This document shows, piece by piece, positions 43,770 through 55,936 of a stretch of DNA of 64,000 nt. Location: positions 201,147,136 to 201,211,135 of the forward strand of contig NC_073695.1 in assembly GCF_029784165.1 (NCBI RefSeq). The letters are read 5' to 3'. Each line of letters opens with the position of its first letter. The first letter of the stretch is position 1. This DNA comes from Wyeomyia smithii (Eukaryota; Arthropoda; Insecta; Diptera; Culicidae). The position numbers and the translations under genes were made by a program. Below the pieces are notes generated by a model. It did no database searches. It saw only the letters and a list, made by a program, of their open reading frames with translations, and was not told the DNA's origin.

Positions 43770-46075
43770 TTTTTCTGTTTTGTTTTTATATAATATCAAG
43801 AAAACGTACGAGCTAACGTCGTAAAAAAACTCAAAAAACTCTTGCAATGCTTTTTCTGAATATTTTCGCAATCAACTTTCTAGTTGTTTAAAGACAAAAT
43901 GAGTAATTTCGACGCTGTCCTTCATCTGAATTCTAGGTTAAAAATTGAGCTCGAACCATGATGGTTGTTTGTATTTATAATGCATATCTTAAACTTTAGG
44001 CTGTGTAGAAAATTTTATTTTGCTAAAATTCAGTCGAGAACATGACTTGCTTCCTGTACTGTATTTTAAATAAAATTACAATACTTTTCCGCACGAGAGT
44101 GCTTTCGCAAACGATTCAACATATTTTTTATCCATTGCTTGAGCTTTTCTCTTCTATTATGTTTCATGGTTGCAAAACAGCTGCTTCCCAGATAAGAGAA
44201 AATTTAAGTTTCCTGAACACTCTCTCGGAATTAAACTTGAATTGTCTGACACCGCGACTGCTGGCGTAGTATTGCATGCAAAAGGTTCTCATTCTCATTT
44301 CGTAGTGCGTGGCTGCGGTGTTTTGATGGCTACAAACTGCTGAATAGTCACTTTAACTTCAGTAATTTTTTTGCCTCTTGCGCTAAAGAGAACCGGGACG
44401 GGAGAATAAGAGCACACCCGCATGAGAGAAACGGAGCTACAGAGAGAGTGGGAGCATGGGGAACGACCAAGCAAACTTCAGTTTGTGGTCAACCATTGTC
44501 GGGTTTAGGCGGTGTAACACTTTAAATCGGGTTTTGGGGTGAAATATCGTACATCGGACTCGTTGATAGGTGGTTTCTGGTTTTGGGACGAAGTTTGAAT
44601 CCGAATTGGTGTCCGCCTCCGTTAGTTTTACTATTTTAGTTTGTGATTGCGCTGAGTGTGTGCCGCCATGAAATTGAAACGATTGTGTTAATTTGTGCAC
44701 ATTATTTTACAATACTTTTGCGGTTCAAAATTCACAGCTGACGAATGTGTTGTTACGGTTTTACTTTTACCTCAAACATGCCAAGCTTTTGATTTCGTTA
44801 ACTCAAGCATGGGGGAGATGATGGAGAAATGAGTCGAGCGGTATGCAGTCAATTTGTGGAGAAGGGAGAGATAATCATAAATTGCCTATTGTTTTGATGA
44901 GAGATGTGAAGCAAGAAACGTTATTCAAATTCTCCGTTCACCGTGATACGTGTATGTGCGAGGATTTGTGAACAATAGCGCACCTATAGTATTATTACTC
45001 TGGCTGATACCATAAGCCGGCAAGCTGTGGAAATAATAGAATTTATAACAGAAACAATAGTTTGTGTGTCTGCTGCTCGGGGTTTGGATTTCGTTGGTCG
45101 TGGATGCGGCAGATTGGTGTAGACGTGAAATCAAAAAGACGACGAGTGGAAACTGCATTGAAACACATCTTTCGGTTTGTGGGTGTGGAAGAGAAAGACA
45201 AGTATAACGAGTGGAAAGGATAAGTGGAAGTACCTTGTGCAATTGATTGTAACAATCTAGGAGAGATCAGCTGAAATCATTGCGCACACGGGGTTCATCG
45301 AAGTGAAACCGCAACCAGTCGACAACCGACGGCGAAGATCGTCGTGCACTACAAAGTTGGGATAAAGTTGTATGTACTACCTTTGTATGCAATACCTGCC
45401 TGTCTGGGAAACTGCACCGACCGGTATGTCTGTCTACACTAGCGAATGGAAGATTTGTCGATGGTAGCAACAACAGCGACAGTTATACGTTCTTTTCAGG
45501 CAAATCAGGTTTGCCTGTCTAAAGTTAATCGCGTTGATCCCGTATAAACTCGCGTGACATTTGACAAATAAATACGATGAACGTTTCACCTTGGGCAAAC
45601 CTTTTGTCGTTGAGCGGTAGCGAAAATTCGGCCATCAGCAAAGTGGCCATTCCTGCACAAACACCTACACGCGGAATCCGATGCTGTTCAAGTGCTCGTG
45701 GCTCGGCAAGTGGCATGGCACCGACAACAGTTACACATAACAGTACCCATTCACTGGTTGGATGGTTACGAGCCAGATTCGTTGCGTCTTAAATTCCGAG
45801 AACTTGTGCCTTTTTATGGTACTCCCGCCGTGGATAGACCGAGGGCAGGTTGAATATGGGGTCAAAACGGCCCCCGAGTAAAGCATACCGGTTCCATACT
45901 CATGTATTAATGAGCACACTTCTTAGCGCGAGCCTTAGGTGCTCCAAAACAGACGCGGAGTGAACTCCTGCGGAGTGGGGCTCACACAGCCTAAAGTTAG
46001 GTTTTATTTCTTCATCAGTTTTCCGATTTGAGGTAAAAATGAGGGCTAATGAGATGGGTACCTTACCCATAGAGA
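43770..46075. other. Long non-coding stretch, largely unique
   Basis: About 2.3 kb with no recognised genes. Overlapping frames of 60-105 codons on both strands around 44.4-45.9 kb are unassigned. The segment 45930-45990 has the local repeat actcctgcggagtg / gcggagtgaactcc. Nothing more is supported. Confidence 0.45.
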
Positions 46076-46079
46076 GATG

Positions 46080-47165
46080 TTTTCTTTTTGACGTGAGACT
46101 ATGTCATTCTGTGAAAGCGAAAATCAAACCCCCACGGATGTTATATCAGATTTTAAACCGTGATAACTGTTTTATTAAATAATGGTGTGTAATCATTAGG
46201 ATGGGGAAAAATGATAGATTTTCCAGAACCAAGTTTTTTTGGTTCCTTTTGGGATACCAAACAACCCTAAACTTACCTGAAGTCGATTGGTCTTGTCTCC
46301 GCTTGGCGCATTGCATTTCAAATTTGTATGAAAATTCATATGGGAAAACCTACTTTTTTGCATTTACCTTTCTAGAGAGCTCAATAATGCTCTAATAATG
46401 CACTACATTATGTTAAAGTATAGTATTCTAGATGCCTAACAATTTTGCCAAAGACACTGAAGAGCTAGGATGTCCATAAGAAGAGCTATAGCTGTTCAAA
46501 GTTGAGTATGTCCTTGTTTTCTGCCAACATTACCAATGTACCGGCATCAGTAGGATTCCCATCAGAAGTAACCTGTCGTAACGAGTTTATACACTCAGCT
46601 GGATCAACTAAACAAATTTAGGTCAATATTCTAGGCGTAGATAGAATCTACAACGTGTTTCAGAGGTAACTTCTGATGGAAATCTGACTGACGCCGGTAC
46701 ACTGGCAGTGTTGGCAGAAAAAATGGTTTGCAACATAAATTTCGACATACTTAAATTTGAACAGCTCTAGTATTTTTTTGGCTCACCCTAGCTCTTTTGT
46801 GTCTTCGGCCAAGTTGTTAGGCATCAAAAAACCTACCGTTTGAAGTCATGAAACCTATGGTTTGAGCCATTTTGAGCTCTTTAGAATGGAAAATGCAAAA
46901 AAGTTGGTTTTTCCATACAAATCTCCATATAAATTTAAAATGCAATGCGCCAAGCGGAGACAAAACCAATCGACTTGCAAAAAATTCAGGACTGTTTGGG
47001 GCCCCAAACAGAACAAAAAAAAAACTTGGTTCTGGCTTTCTGCTATCAAATTCCGTTTTTCCATATAACGATTCCCCACCCTAGTAATCATCTGTATGCC
47101 GCTGGCTAGATAAAATGTAGAACCATTGAATGAGACGTTAGTTATCATTTTTCTTCATTATTGTA
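46080..47165. repeat. Dispersed repeat family Q, copy 3, split by a hAT-like element
   Basis: 46150-46188 (cagattttaaaccgtgataa) and, beyond the insertion, 47092-47150 (ctggctagataaaatgtaga; tagttatcatttttcttcat) align in order with 1980-2100. Removing the hAT-like element and one octamer restores co-linearity. Confidence 0.65.
46197..47083. mobile_element. hAT-like fold-back element with 8-bp TSD (TAGGGTGGGGAA ends)
   Basis: Ends TAGGATGGGGAAAAATGATA and (complement) TAGGGTGGGGAATCGTTATA continue as inverted arms of roughly 200 bp. Shared blocks are ccagaaccaagttttttt, aagtcgattggt(c/t)ttgtctc, cgcttggcgcattgcatttn and gggaaaacc(t/a)acttttttgc. GTAATCAT flanks both ends (46189-46196 and 47084-47091). 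No transposase. The open frames near 46862-47148 are the palindrome arm read on both strands. Confidence 0.88.
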
Positions 47166-47169
47166 AACG

Positions 47170-49920
47170 CTATGATGAGATTTCGAACCGTTGATAGATT
47201 TTTTCTCAGTCTTTTTAGCCAAACTATTATGGTCAAGAATGAATACTTACATCCTTTTTTTCAAGCGCACGATCGTGCACTTAACTGAACTCAAAGAAAA
47301 CAATGCTAAAGCATCAGAAATATTGTTTGCCCTTGATTTGTTTACCAATTAACGACTAATGTTATTTTAGCCATCAATTCTAATCCGGTAAACAGTCTCG
47401 CATTTCTTCTCAAGAATCGGTATAAACTGTTGCGGGTATCGTTATTACTGTTGCTGCTGTTGCTACCTTCACCAACATTTTACTTTATGATCTGCCGTCA
47501 CACGATATCTTGTTTGCTCTTGCTCCGGATGTTTTTATGTAAGCCTCATGCTGGATGAGAACGACAAACGCAATCACGTCCATGTTTCGATCCCAGGAGA
47601 GGGAGAAATAAAAATCAACAAATCTACCTGTGCAAGATCGCAAAGAACGGTGCGCATCCTCTTTTCTCTCGAACCTTGGCTGGCAATCTGTTATGATGAT
47701 GCATCAGTTTGTATCTCCTGCCAGCCGTACAGAAGAAGGCCAAAATCGAAAACTCGTTTCCGTTTTATTTCAACTAGATCTTCTTCCTGTTTGTTGTTGC
47801 ACAGTTAGCGGTCTTACCTGATGGGCGATGGCGTAGCGAACGAACGAAGCTCGATAGAGTGTCACAAATAATGCATGCAAACTTCAAATGTCGTTGCGAC
47901 AATCAGCTGTCGATGCAGTCCAGTTCCAGAGTGTGGCACGGTTACCTAACTCCCCAAGAGAGCACAACCTTGCGCAATAGGTTGTGTGGGTCATTATCAA
48001 AACGGACGAGCGAAATGTCGCGCCGCAGTCCGCGAGCTATTTTGTCAACTTACCCCAAGTTGGTATACATTTCGCATCGTTTTGCTCCACTTTTTCGTTA
48101 CTATGTGCTGTATAAAGTTTTCAGCTGAAGTTATATGGCTTATTATGCAATTTTGGCAGATTGATAACGCCAGTTGGAACACCAGTTCGTTGGAAAACGG
48201 TTCTAATTGCGAGGCCAAACGGGCTTCTGGCGGGGGTTCCCACATTGGGCTAGTGTTTTGGGTTCGGCCAATTACGTAAACAGATGTTGTTCGAATATGT
48301 TGTACGTTGGCGATGTTCGGAAACAACGTGAACCAAACGTGTTGTTGAACTTTATATATTATTTATTTTTGAAGTAGACGAGAATCGCTTACTCAGCACT
48401 TCAAGGTGTGATTAGATAGTGAAAATTATATATTTTTAAAATAGTTCAAGAAAAACAGTATACTAGCCTATTGTTTACCAAATTGAATTACATTATAACA
48501 GATTACAAACTTTTTTAACAAAAAAATATTTTTTTTACCGCCAGAAAAGGAATAATACAATTCTCAGCAACTTCAAAGATAAACTTATAGCATCTAATTT
48601 TACTGACAATTTTACAATAAAAATCACTCGAATTTGCGTATCTCTCGCGATATGGTCATATGTTTGAAATTATGTATTTTTGTACGCAAGACTAAAAACA
48701 CAAAGCCATCAACTCGTGTATTAACCGTAGGGTTGCTAGATGGATCTTTTTGTGTAAATAATTGCGAACATCCCTGTAAAAGTTTTGTTTCGGCTCCGAA
48801 TTTTACGTATGTGAAAGCATCTTCATACAAACATTTTTTTCCGCGTAAAGGTTCCGCATTGGTAGTTAACAAAAAGAGTTGCCAATTTTTGTCGCTATTA
48901 TAGTTAACTGAATAATTCAGTCTCACATTCATCCGGTCGCTCTTCGTTTACTTTCTTCCATGGTTCATAGTTTACGCTACAGAGTGCGACTACACCGAGA
49001 TGACTCAACTGCGTTGGGGTTCATGAGAAGAAATTTATTATCATCTCTGCATACGTACGTACAAAACCATTGCTACGAGCGTGGTTGAGGATCTGCAAGC
49101 CGATAGGTTGCTTTTATTAGGCGATGATTATTGCGCACTGATTGGTTGTAACGAAAATATCCTTCCGTCAGTGAGTGCCGTAAAATTTTCCGATTTTTTC
49201 TCAACCTCCGGGTAGGAAAGTGATTATCGTTTGGCAAACTATACGAAGATAATATTGTCCAAATCGGAGAGCAATTTTCCGTTTCGTGGATACCAACAAC
49301 AGCAGACGGGAGCTACAACGTCCGCACCACAAACACAGAACGCGAAAGTGCGATGGCGCATTTACAGGAAGGTATTAATACTAACTGAATGCTAGTTCGC
49401 CTTCTGTTCAGTTACGGTGGCTACAAGCGAGAAATTGAGCTATCGTATCGTAATGCTTCTAGCGGCAATTTGCTAATCGCACTAAGCTTGTGAGTCGCGG
49501 ATATTTTTGCTTTGGTTTCATACGTAGCTTGACTGAATTGTGGTTCACGCTTTTGTGCCACCGCTTTTTGTCGACCTAATGATTGTATTGCGGTCTCCTG
49601 CCTGTGGTAATGCTACTTCCTATGACATCTTCGGCTACCGGCATTGTGTTCAGCTCAGGTTGTAGGCAGAATTATAAAAATTCAATGTGTGCTTTTTTGG
49701 AAGACGTTATATCGGTTAATCAATGTGCCGAATTAAGTTTATCAACATCTGTACACATTTTTTGATGATATTATTAAAAAAATCTATATTTTTTCTACAC
49801 CTGCATACATAAAATGATTTTGATGCTTCGTTCTTATACCTGAATGAATTACAATATAAACACATTTCTGAAAAACCACTTTTTCATCATCCTTTTACTT
49901 GTAAGCACGCAATGCACAGA
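47170..49920. other. Long non-coding stretch, largely unique
   Basis: About 2.7 kb with no recognised element ends. The frames at 47548-47808, 47859-48128 and 48624-48932 have no family match I can name and overlap antisense frames. Somewhat richer in G+C around 47.6-48.3 kb and 49.0-49.4 kb. Confidence 0.45.
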
Positions 49921-49936
49921 TATCACGGGTAAACAC

Positions 49937-50642
49937 CTGGGAGGGAGAAACGGATACGAAGCTCTGTAAGTGTCAAAATGAACCAAAATGAGCTGTCATC
50001 GACTGTCAATTTGAACCAAGGAAAAAAAAGCATTTTTTTGCGATGAGTGTTGTTATAACTGATACCTTTCAGTTGCTCGAACAAATATTCATCGCTAACA
50101 GTTTTTGCATTCATTGTCGTTTCACAGAATATTTTGGCTTGTTTTTACGTAAAATAATAAATTTCATAAGCTTTAAGTAATAATCATGCTAGCTTACTAC
50201 GATTATTAAACTTGCGCTTCTCGTATTTAAGGCTTTGGTTACAATTTTGAACATACTTCACTACGGTCGAACTTAAAACTCTGAAAAAACTTTTATACAA
50301 CGGCAAATTGAAAAAAAAACACAGACTCGAAAAATTAGTCTGTATAATTTGCACATTATTCGCGTTGAAAAAGATTTTGAAGGCTGTTCGCACTTATGTG
50401 AGCTCTCATATGTAGTTGTCAAAATGTGCGTGATGACAAAAGCAAAAATATTTCCTTTCTTCTTTTTCGCACGCAAAAACCAAACAAATATCAGCAACAC
50501 CGTCAACGCGAATTTCTGATGTTGCTAAAAACTTCGTTCGAGTCATGCATACGTTACAGCAAGAAGATAATTACATGCTATCAGAAAACGACGCATGTGC
50601 GTGTTCTCTGTTTTGAGTGTAGTATTCGTTTCTCCCTCCCAG
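49937..50642. mobile_element. hAT-like element with 8-bp TSD (CTGGGAGGGAGAAACG ends)
   Basis: Left CTGGGAGGGAGAAACGGATA and right (complement) CTGGGAGGGAGAAACGAATA are near-perfect inverted ends. GTAAACAC flanks both (49929-49936 and 50643-50650), a perfect 8-bp duplication. The 706-bp interior is A+T-rich without a transposase. The junction at its right end (ctccctcccag|gtaaac) accidentally resembles a splice-site fusion. Confidence 0.88.
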
Positions 50643-50814
50643 GTAAACACCAAACGTATACCGAAATACGTATCATTTATTTTGGTTTCAGGGATATCCC
50701 GAATGAAAAGTGTGCTTGAAAAGTGCGTGACGATTACTTCTTTCCGATAAAAAAAACGCTAAACTGTGAATGTTTATTCAAACATTTCTTACATTAAATG
50801 TAGATAAAAGTGAT

Positions 50815-51200
50815 CCGCATTCAAATCCAATTTCATTATCTTTTGACGTCTTCTATACTGGGATACATTTTGTAAAATTGGAAATAAATCTGTCAAATGC
50901 TCCATCAGACATCAAACGATAATAACAGCATAACCACACGATGTATAACAATAACTAATGTGTTGCTGGATAGATAAAATGTTGGACAATATTGTAATAT
51001 GCTAGTTATCATTATTATTCACTCTGTGGTAAAAATTTATAGAGTTTCAAGAACCAAATTCCGCGAACGATAAAACAATCACATGCGAGCATGCCTAACA
51101 CAGACGACATGAGTAGACATTAACCATTTACTGTGATTCTCTATATCAATATACCAAAATAACAAAGTCTCCACATCCCAACAGTTCAATTTATTAGGAT
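50815..51200. repeat. Dispersed repeat family Q, copy 4
   Basis: Best match to copy 1 (1900-2270). In order: ttttgacgt..., tgggatacattttgtaaaat, aataacagcataaccacacg, ggatagataaaatgt, atatgctagttatcat, acatgcgagcatgccta and ctgtgattctctatatcaat. No terminal repeats seen. Confidence 0.75.
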
Positions 51201-51576
51201 TGTTTTTTTTTACATTTCATTATTTTAAGAGGCTGTATACCTTGTAGTATTTTATTAGAAATTGAAGCGTGTTGTAATGTTTAGGAAAAGTGGAAAAAAA
51301 TTCATCCAACTTTGTTGATATTGGTTATTTCAATGAAAAACAGAAGCATTTTTAGTGTTTTCCTCTATAGATCAATGCTTTATACTTTTCTCACTTATTC
51401 AAGCTGATTAGTACAGGGTGGCAACATAGAAGTGATACACGTATTCGAGTGCCCCTCGTTTTAGTTTCTGTCACAGCATAACAAACATCTGAGTATGTTT
51501 TGAATGAGTGACGTGTTTACTGTTTATTCGGAATGAATACAGTCAGTTTTCAGTTCCGTTGTCAAGAAAATTGCAA

Positions 51577-52747
51577 TGGATCCAAAAATAGAACAAATAA
51601 AGGTCCTGCAACTGCAAGGTTTGTCTAACATCGAGGATTCAAGCAGATTATTCGTCTACAGGATCATCAAGCGATACTGGCGCGGTCGTTTCCAAGTAGG
51701 AACCTGGTAAAAAACGGAGTGCTCGGACTCCAGCAATCATCGAAGCAGTGAAGGAACGTTTCCGACGCAATTTAGCCAGTTCGGCAAGAAAAAGCGCGTG
51801 TGAAATGAACATGAGACACACTTCCATGCAAAATGTTATCAAAAAGGACTATGGATATTCCGCTTTTAAGAATCAGAAAATTCACGGATTAACTCGTAAA
51901 AATATTGCCGACAGGTTTGCTAGATCTCGGTTGCGGTTTAAGACGCACGCAGGTCATAATATTATTTTTTTTGGACGAAAAGTTGTTTATTCGTTAGGCA
52001 ACTTTGAACATGAACTTTGACCGTGTTTATGGAGCATGTCTTCGTGATATACCAGCCGATAAAAGAGCAGTCGAGCGATATCAAAATGCATCAGCTGTGA
52101 TGGTTTGGGGAGGTTTATCGACCAAAGGGAAATTACATTGCTATTCATTGACAGCGGCGTGAAAATAAACAAGGAGCCCGGACGAACACATACGATTCGC
52201 ATAGATTCTCTAAGATTCCTCACATTGGATTCGTGAGCGTCCTTGAAAAGGATTCCTGGAAAAAGAATCCTCAGGAATGCCCTGTATATGGCTCTAGGAT
52301 TCTTGAATAAGAGTCGTGAGTGGGAATCCTCCGGATCGTGTTTGCGATTCCTTTCACGATTCCGTCACCGTGTTAATCGGTATCTTAGGGATTTAGCACC
52401 GCATTCAGCAGGATTCAGCGCATAAGGCATTCATCGTTCAGAAATGGTATAAGCAGAATTTCCCTTGTTTCATCAGTTCATCTGAATTGCCTGCATCGTC
52501 ACCGGATTAGAACCCGCTAAACTTCAGTATCTGTGGATACATACTAGGAAAGTTGGACGACGTTAGGCATTTGAGTTTGGACACATCTAAAAAATGTTTG
52601 GTGGACATTTGGGACGAAATGCCGAACGAAGTTGTGCGTGCTGCTTGCAATGGCTTCGAAAACCGTCTACCGGCCGCTATCAAACACAAAGATGAAAGAT
52701 TTGAACTTGACTCAGTACATTGTAATTTTACTGCTTATAGATATTAG
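51577..52747 (+). pseudogene. Tc1/mariner transposase pseudogene
   Basis: The start at 51577 reads MDPKIEQIKVLQLQGLS. After stops comes a helix-turn-helix region (SSARKSACEMNMRHTSM, 51778-51828; then KKDYGYSAFK), with the first catalytic aspartate in a DEKLF motif at 51974 in a shifted phase. VMVWGGLSTKG follows at about 52097, and a C-terminal SPDLNPLNFSIWGY block near 52500-52535. The last acidic position after NPL reads N where D (or E) would be expected. At least two frameshifts, several stops and a foreign block between the second and third catalytic regions make it inactive. Acts, when intact, by cut-and-paste at TA. Confidence 0.85.
52225..52375. repeat. GGATTC-rich insert in the transposase
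   Basis: Between the LRFLTLDS-like coding segment and the part resembling QDSAPAH lies about 150 bp dense in ggattc/gaatcc words. Its borders ggattcgtga (52227) and tcacgattcc (52357-52366) form an inverted pair. It is absent from the expected transposase reading and is probably a separate small insertion or local amplification. Confidence 0.5.
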
Positions 52748-52874
52748 ATGTTATTAAAATCGGTTCCGAAGAGGAATAAAAACTATAATATAAAGTGTAT
52801 CACTTTCACGTTGCTACCCTGTACAATGTACAATTGTTTATGCAATCGATGTTTGCTAATTTAGTAAGCTGTAA

Positions 52875-53052
52875 GACGGCACCCATGAATAACGTAACGC
52901 TCATAAGAGGGAGGGGGTATCCTTGAGCGTTACGATTCGTTACACAGGGGAGGGGGGAAGGTGAGCTCAGCGTTACGTAACGAAAAATCCCTGGACAAAC
53001 TCAAAAAACGAGCATTTTTATCAAGGAAATCTGCAGCGTTACGTAATTTGCC
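52875..53052. mobile_element. MITE with ACGTAACGCT-type ends, TAA target
   Basis: Left GACGGCACCCATGAATAACG..taacgctc and right (complement) GGCAAATTACGTAACGCTGC are inverted repeats. TAA flanks both sides (52872-52874 and 53053-53055). A G-rich middle (gggaggggg, gggaggggggaagg) and further internal gttacgtaacg words resemble the 3-bp-target MITEs known from Aedes. No coding content. Confidence 0.65.
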
Positions 53053-53059
53053 TAAAGTA

Positions 53060-54410
53060 GTTTCGCAAAATATTTATCATGACGTTTTTCAATCTTGTGT
53101 TTAATCTGTATTCACATGTTTGTGCAAAGATTAGTGGAATCACTTCACCATAAGGTCCTGTAAGATAAATTTAAATAATATAAAATCACTCATGAAATCC
53201 ATGTAATTTTTTGTAAAAGTGCTATTGTTCGGTTCGAATTTGTTGATTTTTGACCTGAAACATATAAATCACAGCTACATTGAAAATGAAAATGACGATA
53301 ATTAATGCATTTAGAGAAAGTAGTTTTTCAAAACCACCTGCTGTCAATAATATTCATGTGTTTAATCAAAAGACAATGGTATTTCAAATTTTGATAGCAA
53401 CAAACTTAAGACAATTAATCCTGTTAAAGCATCACTAGGCTGTTCATATGTTAGTGTCCTTTCAGGTAGTATTTCCGAATTCAAACAGTAATAAGCCTTT
53501 TATCAGCCAGTTGTGATTTAGGTAGAGCCACTCCTGAAAAGATAGACTACCAATCCATGTTGCTGTTTAGTCCACTTTGTTGAACTGTAACTCGATGTAC
53601 GAGGCCGTTCAAGTCGGAATAAAATTGACAACTAAAATTGTAATGATATTGAAATTTAGCAATGACTTTAAATAATGCCGTCAATTTCTTAAAACGCAAT
53701 ATTCGTTCTTTAAAAGCAAAAGCAGATGAATTTTTCAATTTTTAACAGTTCATGACGTGTATATTGCAGTTGTGGTTGTGACAGCGATTCGCTCGTTGGG
53801 TTTATTTCTGTGTTTTTTTCCATTGCTGGTTGTGACTGTAAAACCTTTGAAGCCAACTATTAATTTCATTGAGAAAAGTTGAAAACCATATTCAAAACCT
53901 TTCTAGAAGCTTTCGAATTTGTTTAGGAACCTTTAATGTTCATTCCAGTCATCAAAGATGGTGATCGCATTTCTGTAACGAATGAACAAAAATTTCTCAG
54001 CAGTTTGAGAGTGTTCATGGTTCGTACGTAGTGAGTCCTATTTGAAATGAAGATTTACGTAAGTATGATCAGATCACCACTCAACAATTCCTTTCTGAAA
54101 CGATTACGATCTATTATCAAGGAGTCAAAACCACGTAAGCACCAGGTATTTTCTATGTCCTCATCATCATAAAATCTGAAACATTGACTGATAGAGCTGG
54201 TATACTTCAAGGAAATATCCTATGCCCGCTCTATACAATAATTTTACTTCTGATCTTCTTGAATTCCAGTATCAGAGAAATCTCTATTTTGTGACGATAC
54301 AAGCACTACCGTAAAAGAACAAAACTTTTGTGTCATATGAAATCGGCTGCAAAAAATTCATTTCAATAAATTTATGTTTGTTGCTGGAGAACCACACAAA
54401 TATCTCACAA
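53060..54410. other. Non-coding sequence
   Basis: A+T-rich, no recognised element or gene in about 1.35 kb. Confidence 0.45.
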
Positions 54411-54414
54411 AAAG

Positions 54415-54875
54415 CCTCTTCTCATAAAAAAACTTTTCAAACTTAATTTTGAAATATCTTAAAAACGGATGCATTTAGAAAGTTAGTCGCCATAAGCTTT
54501 ATGATTTGAAATTACTAGAAGAACCATATTGCATCATTTGAATCAAAATATTCCAAAAAAAAAAATCAAAAAAATCTTGAAACCTATCTTTTAAGTAAAA
54601 ATTTGTCTTAAATTTCTTCATCAAGGACTTTAAATCGAACGTTGTGGAACAATGTAAAATTTCAACAAAAAATAAGTTTGAAGCAAAAACTGAACCCTTA
54701 TAGATTTAATAAATAGTTTGGAGTTTATTTTCTGATTTTCTTAACTTAGATTCAAAATAATTTTCATACGGATGCATTTACGAAGTAAATCGTGATAAGT
54801 TGGTTAAAAATAACAGCTCAAATCATTTAACATCATTGAAGTACATTTTTCCTCAAAATGTTTGAATTGAAAAAA
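54415..54875. repeat. Two diverged direct units about 315 bp apart
   Basis: aaacttaattttgaaatatcttaaaaacggatgcat (54440 region), followed by tagaaagttagtcg..ataag and catcatttgaatcaaaatatt, is echoed at 54750-54870 (ttcaaaataattttcatacg, gatgcatttacgaagtaaat, catcattgaagtac). Old internal duplication of an unknown repeat. Confidence 0.5.
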
Positions 54876-55230
54876 TGCTTAACGAACTTAACATTTAATT
54901 AAAAATAGTTTTCATGGAGATATCTAAATCTTGCAATTTTATCAAAAGTTTTGTTATAAGTTCAAGTTTGTTCATAAAAAAAATCAAGGCAAGGAAAAAT
55001 TATATTAATCATCATTGAAAGACTAATTGAAGTGTATTAATTAGAACAATGAAGTTATTGCCTCTAAAAGTACTTACTTTACTTCCTTTTGCAGTGACAG
55101 ACCGATTCCACTGGTCGATGAAAGCGAAAAAATGCTGCCCTATAGCTCGAAATAACTGCCCTAGAAATATTATAGCTTTTTCTCCATTCCTGTGAAATTT
55201 GGTGCCTTTAGCTAGTCTAGAAATGCGTTA

Positions 55231-55403
55231 ACTTACGTGAAACTGTCGTATAGTGATTGCTCGCCTGGTTTGTCGTTTCAACGTTATGTTTACGAAAAAA
55301 CCTATTTAAGCTCTGAAAAAAATGTTGGTGGCTGGGGGCACCGAAATTCACAGGAATGGCTAAAGCCTATAATCTTTAATTTTTTCTAGTTTGAGCTTTA
55401 GGG
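55231..55403. repeat. Dispersed repeat family R, copy 2
   Basis: Co-linear with 35190-35360: acttacgtgaaactgtcgta, caacgttatgtttacgaaaa, caccgaaattcacaggaatgg and tttctagtttgagcttt. Confidence 0.7.
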
Positions 55404-55409
55404 CCACAC

Positions 55410-55930
55410 CTATGTTGACCAGTGTTATCGCGTACCGTGTCCAGAATACGTCGCCCTATAATATTGCCATCATGCATGTTATCAATTTTTGTTTTTTTTT
55501 TTTTGGAAAAAATTAAATTGCATCTGTTTTTTTTACTGCGTTTTTCTCAGATTTGTGTATGATTTGGTAGTCTGACTGTTATGCGTTTATGGGCAAAGCA
55601 GTTCTCTAGAATTCACTCCCAGATAATTTATCTGTATATCCAAAGGATTCTGAACTACAATGTTCTGAATAAAGCCAATGCCAAAATACATATGAATTTC
55701 TAGAAAATTATTAATTAAATAAAGGGGAATTCTCTCTCTCATGAGGATTTTCTTTCTCTAAATTCTTACAGAATTTATGGATGACCCTTAAAATAAAACG
55801 TCCAAGCAAAAAACGAACCAGTTGCTTTGATCTACCTCATAGTGGCCCAAGTATATTCTCTGAACTAATGTGTGTAATTTTTTGCGAAACGCACCATTGA
55901 CAACGTGTGATAAATATCGCGAGAAAATAA
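55410..55930. other. Non-coding sequence
   Basis: A+T-rich spacer with T and A runs near 55495-55510. The phrase atttatggatgacccttaaa at 55776 resembles one terminus of the ccataaattacgt MITEs, but no partner end is seen. Confidence 0.4.
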
Positions 55931-55936
55931 GCAACA

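Larger units (their letters stand above)
51414..52821 (+). mobile_element. Tc1/mariner-superfamily transposon, complete ends, dead transposase
   Basis: The 27-bp terminal inverted repeats (CAGGGTGGCAACATAGAAGT... left, 51414-51440; its complement at 52795-52821) differ at four positions. TA flanks each side (51412-51413 and 52822-52823). The 1408-bp unit holds one plus-strand transposase pseudogene and an embedded ggattc-rich block. Termini and target are diagnostic of Tc1/mariner; the subfamily is not fixed. Confidence 0.92.

Noticed and set aside
46260..46285. Minus-strand cgacttcag|gtaagt
   Set aside because: Lies inside a hAT-like element and lacks a pyrimidine tract.
50625..50655. Third ratchet-point-like site ctccctcccag|gtaaac
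   Set aside because: It is exactly the right terminus of a hAT-like element plus its 8-bp target duplication, and the donor GTAAAC is weak. Reported as a separate observation, not as a host signal.
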